Positions 34,514-44,580 of a stretch of 64,000 nt of DNA are shown here, piece after piece (position 1 is the first letter of the stretch; each line of letters starts with the position of its first letter). The notes under the pieces are model-generated. The model saw only the letters and a list, made by a program, of their open reading frames with translations, searched no databases and was not told the origin of the DNA. This stretch comes from an uncultured Paludibacter sp. Lineage in GTDB: Bacteria; Bacteroidota; Bacteroidia; Bacteroidales; Paludibacteraceae. The position numbers and the translations under genes are program-made. The stretch covers positions 1 through 64,000 of the forward strand of contig CALFXE010000027.1 of assembly GCA_937927845.1 (NCBI GenBank), read 5' to 3'.

Positions 34514-37129
34514 ATGAAAGAAGGAATAGCAGAAACTCCGTTGATGAAGCAATACTTTGATATTAAGTCGAAGCATCCTGATGCCATATTGCTGTTTCGT
34601 TGTGGTGATTTTTATGAAACATTTTCAAAAGATGCGATAGTCTCGTCGGAAATATTGGGTATCACTCTTACCCGGCGCGCTAATGGTGCCGCTAAAAGTG
34701 TTGAACTTGCAGGATTTCCTCATCACGCTTTGGATACTTACCTGCCGAAGTTAGTAAGAGCAGGAATGAGAGTGGCTATTTGCGACCAGCTCGAAGACCC
34801 AAAATTGACTAAAAAGTTAGTTAAGCGCGGCGTTACTGAATTGGTAACACCGGGCGTTTCATATAGCGATACCACCTTAAATCATAAAGAAAATAATTTT
34901 CTTGCTTCGGTTTATTTTGATAAAAAACAAGTTGGCGTTTCATTTTTAGATATATCAACCGGAGAATTTCTTGTTGCACAAGGCACAATAGAATATGTCG
35001 ATAAATTGCTGAATAGCTTTTCTCCTAAAGAAGTGCTTTACGATCGTGGAAAACGAAAAGAATTTGAAGAGAATTTTGGAAATAAGTTTTTTATATACGG
35101 TTTGGAAGATTGGGCGTATATGCCTGATTCGGCACAGGAGCGACTTTTAAAACAATTTGAAACCAAATCTTTAAAAGGTTTTGGGGTTGAAAATCTACAA
35201 CTTGCCATTGTTGCTGCCGGAGCGATTTTACATTATCTCGATATTACTCATCATCAGCAAACCGGACATATTACTCAATTGTCGCGTATAGAGGAAGATA
35301 GATATGTTTGGTTAGATAGATTTACAGTGCGTAATCTGGAGTTATATGGTTCGATGCATGAAGGAGCAAAAACTTTGTTGCAGGTGCTCGATAAAACAAT
35401 TTCTCCAATGGGTGCACGCTTGCTTAAAAGATGGATTGCTTTTCCTCTTAAAGATGTTAAGCCGATTGACGAACGACTTGGGGTTGTGGAGTATCTGTTT
35501 AAATATCCTGAGTTGAAAGAGCTTTTAATTCAGAATATAGCATTGATAGGCGATCTTGAAAGAATTATCTCGAAAGTAGCTGTAGGTCGAATAAATCCAA
35601 GGGAAGTAATTCAGCTTAAAGTTGCATTAAGATCGATTGAGCCAATAAAACAAGCATGTTTAGAAGCTGAAAATACTGCCCTAAATAAGATTGCAGATCA
35701 GTTAAATGTATGTCAGGTTATCTCTGAAAAAATTGAAAAAGAAGTGCAGCCTGACCCGCCAACTTTAATTAATAGAGGTAATGTAATTCGACAAGGTATT
35801 GATGTCGAGCTTGATGAGTTGAGAGATTTGGCGTTTTCAGGAAAGGAATATCTTCAGAAGATACAGGAGAGGGAGAGTATCAGCACGGGAATACCAAGTT
35901 TGAAAATCAGCTTTAACAATGTTTTCGGTTATTATATCGAAGTTAGGAATACCCATAAGTATAAAGTCCCTGAAGGTTGGATTCGCAAGCAAACTTTGGT
36001 AAATGCAGAAAGATATATCACTCAGGAATTAAAAGATTACGAAGAGAAAATTCTTGGTGCAGAAGAAAAAATCTTAACTCTCGAAACAAGAATATTTAAC
36101 GACTTGGTTCTAAGTTTGGTTGATTATATTCCTGCAATTCAAATGGATGCAAATTTAATTGCACAACTTGATTGTTTGCTTTCATTTGCAAGGGTGTCCG
36201 AAGAAAATAAATATGTGCGACCGGAAATTAATGATAGCGATGTTTTAGAGATTAAGCAAGGACGACATCCGGTTATTGAAAAGCAACTTCCGCCCGGCGA
36301 GTCGTATATTGCAAATGATGTTTATTTAGATAATCAGTTACAGCAAATTATTATAGTAACCGGTCCGAATATGTCGGGTAAGTCCGCTTTACTTCGACAG
36401 ACAGCGATTATTACATTAATGGCTCAGATTGGTTGTTTTGTACCGGTTGAAAGTGCTAAAATCGGTGTGGTTGATAAAATTTTCACCAGAGTAGGGGCGA
36501 GTGACAATATCTCGCAGGGAGAGTCGACTTTCATGGTTGAAATGAATGAAGCTTCAAGCATTTTGAATAATCTGTCGGATAGAAGTTTGATATTATTTGA
36601 TGAATTAGGTAGAGGTACATCGACTTATGATGGTATTTCTATAGCATGGGCGATAGTGGAATATATTCATGAACATCCTGCTTTTAAGGCTAAAACCTTG
36701 TTTGCCACACATTACCACGAATTAAATGAGATGGAAAAATCATTTAATCGAATAAAGAACTATAATGTCTCAGTGAAGGAGATTGATAAGAAAATAATCT
36801 TCCTCAGAAAGCTAATAAGAGGAGGCAGTGAACATAGTTTTGGTATACATGTCGCCAAGATGGCAGGTATGCCACAAAGCATAGTCAAGCGGTCGGAACA
36901 GATTTTAAAACAATTAGAATCGGACAACAGGCAAAATGGCATAGCAAAACCTGTTGGAGAAATAGCTTCACAAAGAGAAGGCTATCAGTTGAGCTTTTTC
37001 CAGTTGGATGACCCTGTCCTTGAAAGAATCAGAGATGAAATAAAAGGACTTAAAATTAATGAGTTGACACCTTTGGAGGCTCTGAACAAACTCAATGAGA
37101 TAAAGAAAATAATAACTGCAAAGAGCTAA
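34514..37129 (+). CDS. mutS: DNA mismatch repair protein MutS
   Basis: 871 residues. The mismatch-wedge motif appears as FRCGDFYETFSKDA near the N-terminus. The ATPase has Walker A in TGPNMSGKSALLRQTA, Walker B in LILFDELGRGTSTYDG, and the following ATHYHELNEME. Domain order and length match MutS1. The C-terminus (LSFFQLDDPVLERIRDEIK) is the usual Bacteroidota ending. Recognises mispairs and recruits MutL. Confidence 0.97.
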   Translation: MKEGIAETPLMKQYFDIKSKHPDAILLFRCGDFYETFSKDAIVSSEILGITLTRRANGAAKSVELAGFPHHALDTYLPKLVRAGMRVAICDQLEDPKLTKKLVKRGVTELVTPGVSYSDTTLNHKENNFLASVYFDKKQVGVSFLDISTGEFLVAQGTIEYVDKLLNSFSPKEVLYDRGKRKEFEENFGNKFFIYGLEDWAYMPDSAQERLLKQFETKSLKGFGVENLQLAIVAAGAILHYLDITHHQQTGHITQLSRIEEDRYVWLDRFTVRNLELYGSMHEGAKTLLQVLDKTISPMGARLLKRWIAFPLKDVKPIDERLGVVEYLFKYPELKELLIQNIALIGDLERIISKVAVGRINPREVIQLKVALRSIEPIKQACLEAENTALNKIADQLNVCQVISEKIEKEVQPDPPTLINRGNVIRQGIDVELDELRDLAFSGKEYLQKIQERESISTGIPSLKISFNNVFGYYIEVRNTHKYKVPEGWIRKQTLVNAERYITQELKDYEEKILGAEEKILTLETRIFNDLVLSLVDYIPAIQMDANLIAQLDCLLSFARVSEENKYVRPEINDSDVLEIKQGRHPVIEKQLPPGESYIANDVYLDNQLQQIIIVTGPNMSGKSALLRQTAIITLMAQIGCFVPVESAKIGVVDKIFTRVGASDNISQGESTFMVEMNEASSILNNLSDRSLILFDELGRGTSTYDGISIAWAIVEYIHEHPAFKAKTLFATHYHELNEMEKSFNRIKNYNVSVKEIDKKIIFLRKLIRGGSEHSFGIHVAKMAGMPQSIVKRSEQILKQLESDNRQNGIAKPVGEIASQREGYQLSFFQLDDPVLERIRDEIKGLKINELTPLEALNKLNEIKKIITAKS

Positions 37130-37261
37130 TTCAAATAAAGGTAAATATCCTATTTTCTAAACTTTAGTTACATATTGCATGCTTTTAGTTACACTTTTAC
37201 AGTAATCAAGTTATTTTCTTAATAAATTTATCTTTTTTTATGTCAAAAACAAAAAAAGTAT

Positions 37262-37269
37262 TACCTTTG
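37262..37269 (+). promoter_or_regulatory. -7 box for serC-serA
   Basis: TACCTTTG fits TAnnTTTG, giving a leader of about 140 bases before the serC ATG. The standard -33 TTTG is not evident. I see no riboswitch or strong hairpin in the leader. Confidence 0.5.
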
Positions 37270-37415
37270 CGCAATCAAATTTATTAAAGAAAAAAATAGT
37301 TAATTATCAGATTGATTTTCTCTTGAAGACATGATTTTACTGCCTTTATCTGTCCAATCAATTTGAAACATAATGAGCCAACACATATTAAGTATATAAA
37401 TATTATTTTTATTTT

Positions 37416-38489
37416 ATGAAGAAGCATAATTTTAATGCGGGACCCTCAATTTTACCGCGCGAAGTGATTGAAAAAACAGCACAAGCAGTATTAGATTTTA
37501 ATGGTTCGGGATTGTCGCTGTTAGAAATATCTCATCGTGCAAAAGATTTTCAACCTGTTGTAGACGAATCAGTTGCTTTGTTTAAAGAATTATTGGCAAT
37601 TCCTGAAGGATACTCAGTAGTATTCCTTGGTGGTGGTGCAAGTATGCAGTTTTGTATGGTACCTTTTAATTTGTTGCAAACTAAAGCGGCTTATTTGAAT
37701 ACCGGTACATGGGCAAGTAAAGCAATGAAAGAAGCTAAAGGATTTGGAGAGGTCGTTGAAGTGGCTTCTTCAAAAGCAGCTAACTTCAACTATATCCCTA
37801 AGGATTATGTTGTTCCTGCTGATGCAGATTATTTTCATATTACTACAAACAATACTATTTTCGGTACGGAAATACTGACTGATATTGACTCTCCTGTAAA
37901 TTTAGTTGCAGATATGTCATCAGATATTTTCTCACGTCCTGTTGATGTGTCAAAATATGCAATGATCTATGGTGGAGCGCAAAAGAATTTAGCTCCCGCA
38001 GGAGTAACTTTTGTAATTATAAAAGACGAGATTTTGGGCAAAGTAACACGACATATTCCATCAATGTTGGATTATAAAATTCATATTGATAATGGTTCGA
38101 TGTATAATACTCCTCCTGTTCTACCTATATATAGTGCATTGGAAACATTAAGATGGTTGAAATCTAATGGAGGCGTTGCAGAAATGGAAAAGCGTAATAT
38201 TGCTAAGGCTGACCTGCTTTATAACGAGATTGATAGAAATCAGTTATTTGTAGGAACAGCAGCAAAAGAAGATCGCTCTCGTATGAATATTTGTTTCGTT
38301 ATGAAACCTGAATATGCTGAATTAGAAGACGAATTTCAAAAATTTGCAAGTGCACGCGGTATGGTTGGTATTAAAGGACATCGCTCTGTTGGAGGCTTCC
38401 GTGCTTCTACTTACAACGCTTTGCCTATCGAAAGTGTACAAGCTTTAGTTGATTGCATGCAAGAATTTGAAAAATTGAAATTATCATGA
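37416..38489 (+). CDS. serC: Phosphoserine aminotransferase
   Basis: 357 residues, PLP enzyme of serine (and pyridoxal) synthesis that converts 3-phosphohydroxypyruvate to phosphoserine. The start HNFNAGPSILPREVIEKTA is diagnostic. The PLP lysine is in YGGAQKNLAPAGVT (Lys190), and the phosphate site in GHRSVGGFRASTYNA near the end. The stop overlaps the serA start by 4 bases (ATGA), so translation is coupled. Confidence 0.97.
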   Translation: MKKHNFNAGPSILPREVIEKTAQAVLDFNGSGLSLLEISHRAKDFQPVVDESVALFKELLAIPEGYSVVFLGGGASMQFCMVPFNLLQTKAAYLNTGTWASKAMKEAKGFGEVVEVASSKAANFNYIPKDYVVPADADYFHITTNNTIFGTEILTDIDSPVNLVADMSSDIFSRPVDVSKYAMIYGGAQKNLAPAGVTFVIIKDEILGKVTRHIPSMLDYKIHIDNGSMYNTPPVLPIYSALETLRWLKSNGGVAEMEKRNIAKADLLYNEIDRNQLFVGTAAKEDRSRMNICFVMKPEYAELEDEFQKFASARGMVGIKGHRSVGGFRASTYNALPIESVQALVDCMQEFEKLKLS

Positions 38490-39403
38490 AAGTTTTAATT
38501 GCTACAGATAAACCATTTGCTAAAATTGCAGTTGATGGTATTAGAAAAGAAATTGAAGCAGCCGGTTTCGAGTTGGCTTTACTCGAAAAGTATACAGAAA
38601 AACAACAATTACTTGATGCCGTTGCTAATGTTGACGCTGTAATCATCCGTAGTGATATTGTTGATGCAGAAGTAATTACCGCAGCAAAAAATCTGAAGAT
38701 AGTTGTTCGTGCAGGTGCAGGTTATGATAATGTCGACCTCGCTGCTGCTTCTGATGCCGGCGTTTGCGTTATGAATACTCCCGGTCAGAATGCTAATGCT
38801 GTTGCCGAACTTGTATTCGGATTACTGATATATGCTATACGAGGTATGTTTGATGGCGGTTCAGGTACCGAATTGAAAGGTAAGAAGTTAGGTATTCATG
38901 CTTACGGAAATGTTGGCTGCAATGTAGCTCGTATTGCTAAAGGTTTTGGTATGGAACTACTCGCTTTTGATGCCTTTTGCAGTGATGAAAAAATTGCTGC
39001 CGATGGTGTTACTCCGGTTAAATCAGTACAGGAATTATACGAAAAATCTGATATTGTATCCTTGCATATCCCTGCAACACCGGAAACCAAGCAGTCGATT
39101 AATAAATCGCTACTTAGCTTGCTGCCTAAAGGTGCTGTGTTAATAAATACTGCCCGTAAAGAAGTAATCAATGAAACTGAGATACTTGAGTTTATGCAAG
39201 AACGCACCGATTTCAAATATATGACTGATATAATGCCGGGTAATCATCAAGAAATGCAGACTAAATTGCAAGGAAGATATTTTGCTACTCCAAAGAAAAT
39301 GGGTGCTCAGACTTCCGAAGCAAATATCAATGCAGGTATTGCAGCAGCCCAGCAAATTGTTGATTTCTTGAAAAACGGAAACAGACGTTTTCAAGTGAAT
39401 TGA
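38486..39403 (+). CDS. serA: D-3-phosphoglycerate dehydrogenase (short, no ACT domain)
   Basis: 305 residues, a D-isomer-specific 2-hydroxyacid dehydrogenase. NAD-binding and catalytic landmarks: VRAGAGYDNVDLAAASDAGV, NTPGQNANAVAELVFGLL, GIHAYGNVGCNVARIAKGFG, and INTARKEVINE. The linkage to serC identifies the substrate as 3-phosphoglycerate. The chain lacks the C-terminal ACT domain that gives serine feedback in longer SerA enzymes, so regulation must be elsewhere. Confidence 0.93.
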   Translation: MKVLIATDKPFAKIAVDGIRKEIEAAGFELALLEKYTEKQQLLDAVANVDAVIIRSDIVDAEVITAAKNLKIVVRAGAGYDNVDLAAASDAGVCVMNTPGQNANAVAELVFGLLIYAIRGMFDGGSGTELKGKKLGIHAYGNVGCNVARIAKGFGMELLAFDAFCSDEKIAADGVTPVKSVQELYEKSDIVSLHIPATPETKQSINKSLLSLLPKGAVLINTARKEVINETEILEFMQERTDFKYMTDIMPGNHQEMQTKLQGRYFATPKKMGAQTSEANINAGIAAAQQIVDFLKNGNRRFQVN

Positions 39404-39497
39404 TAGAGTTTAATTATGCTAAACTGACTGTCGAATTAATGAAAATTAGATTGTTATATTGTTTAAGTATAAACCGCTAATGCTCTGATTATTGATT

Positions 39498-39530
39498 GAC
39501 ATATTGGTACATTGGCATGTTAATATATTA
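39498..39530. repeat. Degenerate 8-bp tandem repeat (ACATTGG-like units)
   Basis: Related units around GTACATTG and GCATGTTA fill the spacer just before the GH5 start. Translating this stretch gives the non-protein-like extension that argues against a start at 39496. Confidence 0.55.
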
Positions 39531-39537
39531 TTTACGT

Positions 39538-40635
39538 ATGAAAAGTATCAATTTAAGTGTTAAAAACTACTTTGTAGTTAGTTTGACAATCATTGCTTTA
39601 CAGTTTTTTTTCTCTTGTTGCGATAACAAAAATATATCCTCAAATACATGGACAAAAGACCGGGCTAATGCTTGGTATGCCGAACAACCATGGCTTGCCG
39701 GATGTAATTTCCAGCCAAGTACTGCAATTAACCAAGTCGAAATGTGGGCTGCTGAAACTTTCGATACTGCCACTATCAATAAAGAACTGGGATGGGCAGA
39801 AGAGTTAGGATTTAATGTGATGCGTGTCTATCTTAGTAGTGAAGTATGGAAGGTTGATTCAGAAGGGTTTAAAGAACGTATTGACGAGTATTTGACAATA
39901 TCGTCAAAACATGATATTAAGACGATGTTCGTGTTCTTTGACGATTGTTGGAACGATGAAACAGTAGTAGGAAAACAGCCTGACCCCCTACCCGGAGTGC
40001 ATAATTCCGGTTGGGTAAAAGACCCAGCAAATAGTCTTAGAAAAGATACAATAAGTTTATATCCTGTATTGGAAAGGTATGTAAAAGATATTTTGACAGC
40101 ATTTAAAGATGATGATCGAATTTTACTGTGGGATTTATATAATGAACCACATTGGATAAGTTCGCTGCCATTATTAAAAAATGTGTTTAAATGGGCAAGA
40201 GAAGCAAATCCGTCACAACCTTTAAGTGCAGGTGTTTGGCATTCAGGTCAACAGGAACTAAATGAATTTCAGATAGCTAATTCAGATGTTATAACTTATC
40301 ATAATTACAGTGACCCGATGAATCATCAATTATGGATAGAGTTGTTGAAAACACATGGTCGTCCAATGATTTGCACTGAATATATGGCGAGAAGAAATAA
40401 TAGCTACTTTCAAAACGTGATGCCTATTCTTAAAAACAACAATGTTGGTGCAATCAATTGGGGCTTTGTGTCAGGAAAAACCAATACTATTTTTGCATGG
40501 GATGAACCAAAGCCTGATCAAAAAGAACCTGAATTGTGGTTTCACGATATCTATCGTCAAGATAAAACCCCTTTTGACTATAAAGAAATTGAGGTTATAA
40601 AGCAATTAACGGGTAAACTTCCAGAAGCAAAATAA
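39538..40635 (+). CDS. Lipoprotein glycoside hydrolase, GH5-like (clan GH-A)
   Basis: 365 residues. A lipoprotein signal ends FFFSCCDN. The TIM-barrel core shows LGFNVMRVYLSSEVW, the acid/base Glu203 in LLWDLYNEPHW and the nucleophile Glu281 in MICTEYMARRN, with AINWGFVSGKTN near the end. The GH-A clan and retaining mechanism are clear; exact family and substrate (mannan, glucan or xylan) are not. The ATG at 39538 is chosen over 39496 because the earlier codons come from a repeat array. Confidence 0.8.
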   Translation: MKSINLSVKNYFVVSLTIIALQFFFSCCDNKNISSNTWTKDRANAWYAEQPWLAGCNFQPSTAINQVEMWAAETFDTATINKELGWAEELGFNVMRVYLSSEVWKVDSEGFKERIDEYLTISSKHDIKTMFVFFDDCWNDETVVGKQPDPLPGVHNSGWVKDPANSLRKDTISLYPVLERYVKDILTAFKDDDRILLWDLYNEPHWISSLPLLKNVFKWAREANPSQPLSAGVWHSGQQELNEFQIANSDVITYHNYSDPMNHQLWIELLKTHGRPMICTEYMARRNNSYFQNVMPILKNNNVGAINWGFVSGKTNTIFAWDEPKPDQKEPELWFHDIYRQDKTPFDYKEIEVIKQLTGKLPEAK

Positions 40636-40709
40636 AAAGATAATGGCATTCCAATATTGTATGTCAGATGTTATGTGAGCTGATTTTCGAATATTTTATA
40701 TTCGTGAAC

Positions 40710-42851
40710 TCAATCCGCCAAAACAAAATCCAATTGCTTTTTATCTAAATTAGCTTTTGCAACTTTAATTGTGATTTCATCGCCCAATTGATATCTTTTA
40801 TTATATCTCCTGCCGACTAAACAGTAGTTTTTATCGTCAAAGATATAGTAATCATCGTCTAAGTCGCGAATTGGAATCATTCCTTCGCATTTGTTCTCAA
40901 TCAGTTCTACATATATACCCCATTCTGTGATGCCTGAAATAACTCCATCGAATACGACTCCTACATACTGAGCCATAAATTCAACTTGTTTGTATTTGAC
41001 TGATGCCCTTTCCGCATTGGCAGCTAACTGTTCCATATCCGAACTGTGCTTGCAAAGCTCTTCATAATCCTGAGCATTAACATTCTTACCACCTGATAAA
41101 TACCGCTCTAATAAACGATGAGCCATCATGTCGGGATATCTACGAATGGGAGAAGTAAAGTGAGAATAATAGTCGAACGCCAAGCCATAATGTCCGATAT
41201 TTTCAGTTGTATAAATTGCTTTAGCCATAGACCTTACAGCAAGTGTCTCGATTAAATTTTGCTCCTTTTTACCTTGTGCGTCATCTAAAAGTTTATTTAT
41301 AGCACCGGAAACATCCGTAAGTTTTCCGGTAGTTTTAAGTTTATATCCAAATTTACTGATAAACTGTGCAAAGTTTTGAAGTTTATTAATGTCAGGCACA
41401 TCATGAACACGATAAATGAAAGTCTTGGCTTTCTGTTTCTTGTCCGGTTTACCTATATGAGTTGCAACAGTTTTATTGGCTAAAAGCATAAACTCTTCTA
41501 TCAGTTTATTGGCGTCCTTTTGTTCCCTGAAATATACTGAAAGCGGTTTGCCTTTTTCATCAACTTCAAACTTAACCTCTACCCTGTCAAATGCTATAGC
41601 TCCATTATCGAATCTCTTTTTTCTTAATTTCTTTGCAAGATTATCAATTAAAAGTATTTCATCTTTAAAATCACCGGTTTGAGTTTCAATAATATTCTGA
41701 GCTTCTTCGTATGTGAATCTTCTATTGCTATGGATTACAGTTTTAGCTATCTCATAATGCTTAACTTCCGCTTCTTCATTCATCTGAAAAACGACCGAGT
41801 AAGTCAATTTGTCTTCATTAGGGCGTAGCGAACAAATACCATTGGAAATATGCTCAGGCAGCATGGGGATAGTGCGGTCAACCAAGTAAACCGATGTTGC
41901 TCTTTCCTTTGCTTCTTTTTCAATGATACTACCATTTCTCACATAATGAGTAACGTCTGCTATATGTACACCAACTTCCCATAAATCGTTATCTAACTTG
42001 CGAACCGACAAAGCATCATCAAAATCCTTAGCATCTTTTGGGTCTATGGTGAAAGTTGTAACATCACGCATATCAATACGTTTTGCAATTTCTTCCTTTG
42101 TTATGCCGGCTTCAATTTTATTTGCAGCTTCCTCTACCTTTTCAGGATATTTGTATGGCAAGCCAAACTCAGCAAGAATAGCATGCATCTCGGTATCATT
42201 ATTACCTTTCTCGCCTAAGACATCTATTACTTCACCAACCGGACTTTTCAGATTAGGCTCCCATTTTGAGAGTTTTACTATCACTTTCTGACCGTTTTTT
42301 GCTCCGTTAAGCTTATTTTTAGGGATAAATACATCCTGAGCTAAAACTCTGTTATCACACACAAGAAAAGCAAAATTATCAGAGACTTCTAATACGCCGA
42401 CAAAAGTATCTTTAGCTCTTTGAATGATATCTACAACCTCACCTTCGGGCAATTGCCCTCTTCTTCGAGCATATAAAAACACTTTTACTTTATCATGCGG
42501 TAAAGCGTTGTTGGTCTTTCTTTCAGGAATAAACACAGGTTCACCATCATCATCAGGGATAAGAAAAGTTTTAATACCTTGACGATCAATAGTACCTGTA
42601 ATATATCCACCACGTGAGTTCAGTTTGAATTTTCCACGAGAAACTTCTTTTAAAAAGTCATCATCACAAAGCTGATATATTAATTCATGAATAAATTCAC
42701 CCTGAGAATCATTATTTATGTCTAATATTTTAGCTACCTGACGATAATTATATGTCTTTTCAGGGTTATCTGTAAAAACATTTACGATAAGTTGAATAAG
42801 CTCTGATTTCCTAATACGTGTACTATTAGTTTTCTTTCTTTTTTTGCTCAT
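40710..42851 (-). CDS. rnr: Ribonuclease R
   Basis: 713 residues, 3'-to-5' exoribonuclease that degrades structured RNA. Order: an N-terminal winged-helix region, cold-shock domains (GYITGTIDRQGIKTFLIPDDD), the RNB catalytic domain with FTIDPKDAKDFDDALSVRKL carrying the metal-binding aspartates and HYGLAFDYYSHFTSPIRRYPD, and a C-terminal S1 domain (GVVFDGVISGITEWGIYVEL). Complete and typical for Bacteroidota. Confidence 0.95.
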   Translation of the reverse strand: MSKKRKKTNSTRIRKSELIQLIVNVFTDNPEKTYNYRQVAKILDINNDSQGEFIHELIYQLCDDDFLKEVSRGKFKLNSRGGYITGTIDRQGIKTFLIPDDDGEPVFIPERKTNNALPHDKVKVFLYARRRGQLPEGEVVDIIQRAKDTFVGVLEVSDNFAFLVCDNRVLAQDVFIPKNKLNGAKNGQKVIVKLSKWEPNLKSPVGEVIDVLGEKGNNDTEMHAILAEFGLPYKYPEKVEEAANKIEAGITKEEIAKRIDMRDVTTFTIDPKDAKDFDDALSVRKLDNDLWEVGVHIADVTHYVRNGSIIEKEAKERATSVYLVDRTIPMLPEHISNGICSLRPNEDKLTYSVVFQMNEEAEVKHYEIAKTVIHSNRRFTYEEAQNIIETQTGDFKDEILLIDNLAKKLRKKRFDNGAIAFDRVEVKFEVDEKGKPLSVYFREQKDANKLIEEFMLLANKTVATHIGKPDKKQKAKTFIYRVHDVPDINKLQNFAQFISKFGYKLKTTGKLTDVSGAINKLLDDAQGKKEQNLIETLAVRSMAKAIYTTENIGHYGLAFDYYSHFTSPIRRYPDMMAHRLLERYLSGGKNVNAQDYEELCKHSSDMEQLAANAERASVKYKQVEFMAQYVGVVFDGVISGITEWGIYVELIENKCEGMIPIRDLDDDYYIFDDKNYCLVGRRYNKRYQLGDEITIKVAKANLDKKQLDFVLAD

Positions 42852-42876
42852 ATTCGTTTTAAAATTTTTAAGATGA

Positions 42877-42884
42877 CAAATTTA
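42877..42884 (-). promoter_or_regulatory. -7 box for rnr
   Basis: Minus strand TAAATTTG (plus CAAATTTA), about 26 bases before the rnr start. No clear TTTG at the standard distance. Confidence 0.45.
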
Positions 42885-42965
42885 CAATAATAATAATGAG
42901 TTGTTGTAAAATCACATAAAAATTATGTAATTTCGTATGCTTTTTTAATTTGATACAATAAAGTC

Positions 42966-43850
42966 ATGAAGAAAAAAATAGCATTCATTATTAATCCGAT
43001 TTCAGGAACAAGTTCAAAGAAAAATGTTCCTGATGTTATTAGTTCATGTTTAGATAAAAGTCAATTCGATTTTGAAATAGTATATACAGAATATCGATTT
43101 CATGGTCGCGAACTCTCCAAAAGCTTTGTAGATGAAGGTTATTATGCTGTTGTCGCTGTTGGGGGAGACGGTACTGTTAATGAAGTTGCAGGCTCGTTGA
43201 GGCATACAAACACAGCACTTGGTATTTTACCTGCAGGTTCAGGTAATGGATTAGCAAGACATTTACAAATACCTTTAAACAACAAAAAAGCAATCGAGCA
43301 TTTAAATCATTCTGAAATTATTAATGTCGATTATGGCTTAGTTAATAATCATCCCTTTTTCTGCACATGCGGTACAGGTTTCGATGCATATGTAAGTACA
43401 GAGTTTGCAAAAGGCAAACAACGTGGTATCAAAACCTATCTTGAAAAAATAATCAAAGGATATTTTAATTATAAAAGTCAGAGCTACCATGTTGTAGGTG
43501 ATGATATTGACATAAAAACCAAAGCATTTATACTCACATTTGCCAATGCTTCACAATGGGGCAACAATGCTTATATCGCACCTCAGGCAAGCATACAGGA
43601 TGGAAAGATGGATATTTCAATTTTAAGTAATGCACCATTAATATCAATACCATCTTTAGCTTTGCAACTCTTTACAAAAACTATCGATAAAGATTTCCTG
43701 ATGACGACGCTGCGTTCTAATTCTGTAACACTACACAGAGAAGATCCCGGTCCATTCCACTTTGATGGCGAACCATATGAAGAAGGGCGATTGATAAATG
43801 TAGAAATTGTCCCCGAAGGATTGAAGGTGTTAGTGAAAAAGAGGTTTTAG
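42966..43850 (+). CDS. Diacylglycerol-kinase-family lipid kinase (YegS/DgkB type)
   Basis: 294 residues. The opening KKKIAFIINPISGTSSKK and the nucleotide-binding VGGDGTVNEVAGSL define the DAGK catalytic family. ILPAGSGNGLARHLQIP and FHFDGEP follow as expected. Probably phosphorylates a membrane lipid such as diacylglycerol or a sphingoid base; Bacteroidota make sphingolipids, so the latter is worth considering. Divergent from rnr. Confidence 0.88.
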   Translation: MKKKIAFIINPISGTSSKKNVPDVISSCLDKSQFDFEIVYTEYRFHGRELSKSFVDEGYYAVVAVGGDGTVNEVAGSLRHTNTALGILPAGSGNGLARHLQIPLNNKKAIEHLNHSEIINVDYGLVNNHPFFCTCGTGFDAYVSTEFAKGKQRGIKTYLEKIIKGYFNYKSQSYHVVGDDIDIKTKAFILTFANASQWGNNAYIAPQASIQDGKMDISILSNAPLISIPSLALQLFTKTIDKDFLMTTLRSNSVTLHREDPGPFHFDGEPYEEGRLINVEIVPEGLKVLVKKRF

Positions 43851-43866
43851 CTATATAAAACAAGAA

Positions 43867-43940
43867 GGGCTGTCTCCCGACAACCCAATCCTTTTATTAA
43901 CCTTAAATCTAATACCATGAAAAACACAGTGCAAATGTAA
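43867..43940 (+). other. Hairpin plus 7-codon mini-ORF element
   Basis: GGGCTGTC (43867-43874), a TCCC loop, GACAACCC (43879-43886): an 8-bp stem with one mismatch. It is followed by an AT-rich tract and a block ending in a tiny open frame, ATG at 43917 to TAA at 43938, encoding MKNTVQM. The hairpin may terminate the lipid kinase gene 17 bases upstream. The nature of the rest is unknown. Confidence 0.45.
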
Positions 43941-44056
43941 AGCGTTTTTTTATGTTATACAACATGTTTTTGCGATATTAACTATATTTAACCTTGATTA
44001 ACAGATGGCGATTTGTAATCGCCCTTGTAATCATCTGATATTCAGCCTGTAATCTA

Positions 44057-44494
44057 CTAATTGTTTTTTACCCATGTTTGAGTTCTTCCGATCCAGCCAC
44101 TCTTATCTAACGACCCTCTTACATTTAATTTGCCTGATTTTTCATCGTAACTGATATTACATTTATAAATTTTGCCGTTTTTGGGATCTAAAATTGTCCC
44201 GCCTGTTAGAGAACCATCTTTTTCAACCATATTATTTAAAATAAGCATACTTAAAATTGGCTTGTCTTTATTAGTGCCGGTACATTCTGTACAAAGTTTT
44301 TCCGGTTCTTTAAAAAGATGCTCTATTTTTCCGTAATACTTACCATTTGTAGCTTTAAATATATGAACTATTGATTTTTCCGAGCCATCAGCATCGTCAA
44401 TAGTTTTCCATTTTCCTAATATTTTATCGATCTGACCGAAGGACGTAAGATTGAATGCAACTGCAAAAAGTAAAAATAAAATTGTTTTTTTCAT
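44057..44494 (-). CDS. Secreted DUF2147 protein
   Basis: 145 residues with a signal peptide (MKKTILFLLFAVAFNLTSFG). ILGKWKTIDDADGSEKSIVHI, NGKYYGKIEHLF, ILSMLILNNMVEKDGSLTGG, and GTILDPKNGKIYKCNI match DUF2147, a small beta-barrel fold of periplasmic proteins common in Bacteroidota. A CTECTG pair of cysteines (after EKL) is also typical and may form a disulfide. Function unknown. Single gene. Confidence 0.85.
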   Translation of the reverse strand: MKKTILFLLFAVAFNLTSFGQIDKILGKWKTIDDADGSEKSIVHIFKATNGKYYGKIEHLFKEPEKLCTECTGTNKDKPILSMLILNNMVEKDGSLTGGTILDPKNGKIYKCNISYDEKSGKLNVRGSLDKSGWIGRTQTWVKNN

Positions 44495-44580
44495 GATATT
44501 CTGAATTGATTGATTTATAATAATTTGATTATAATTGTGGCAAAGATATAATTATTTATGATTATTCACAAAATAACTTA

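Noticed and set aside
39496..39537. Earlier start for the GH5 gene
   Set aside because: The 14 extra residues come from a tandem repeat array and would place a non-hydrophobic stretch ahead of the lipoprotein signal.
40688..40704. Hairpin CGAATAT-TTT-ATATTCG between the GH5 and rnr genes
   Set aside because: A weak AT-rich 7-bp stem with no T run; too slight to call as a terminator, though it lies in a convergent spacer.
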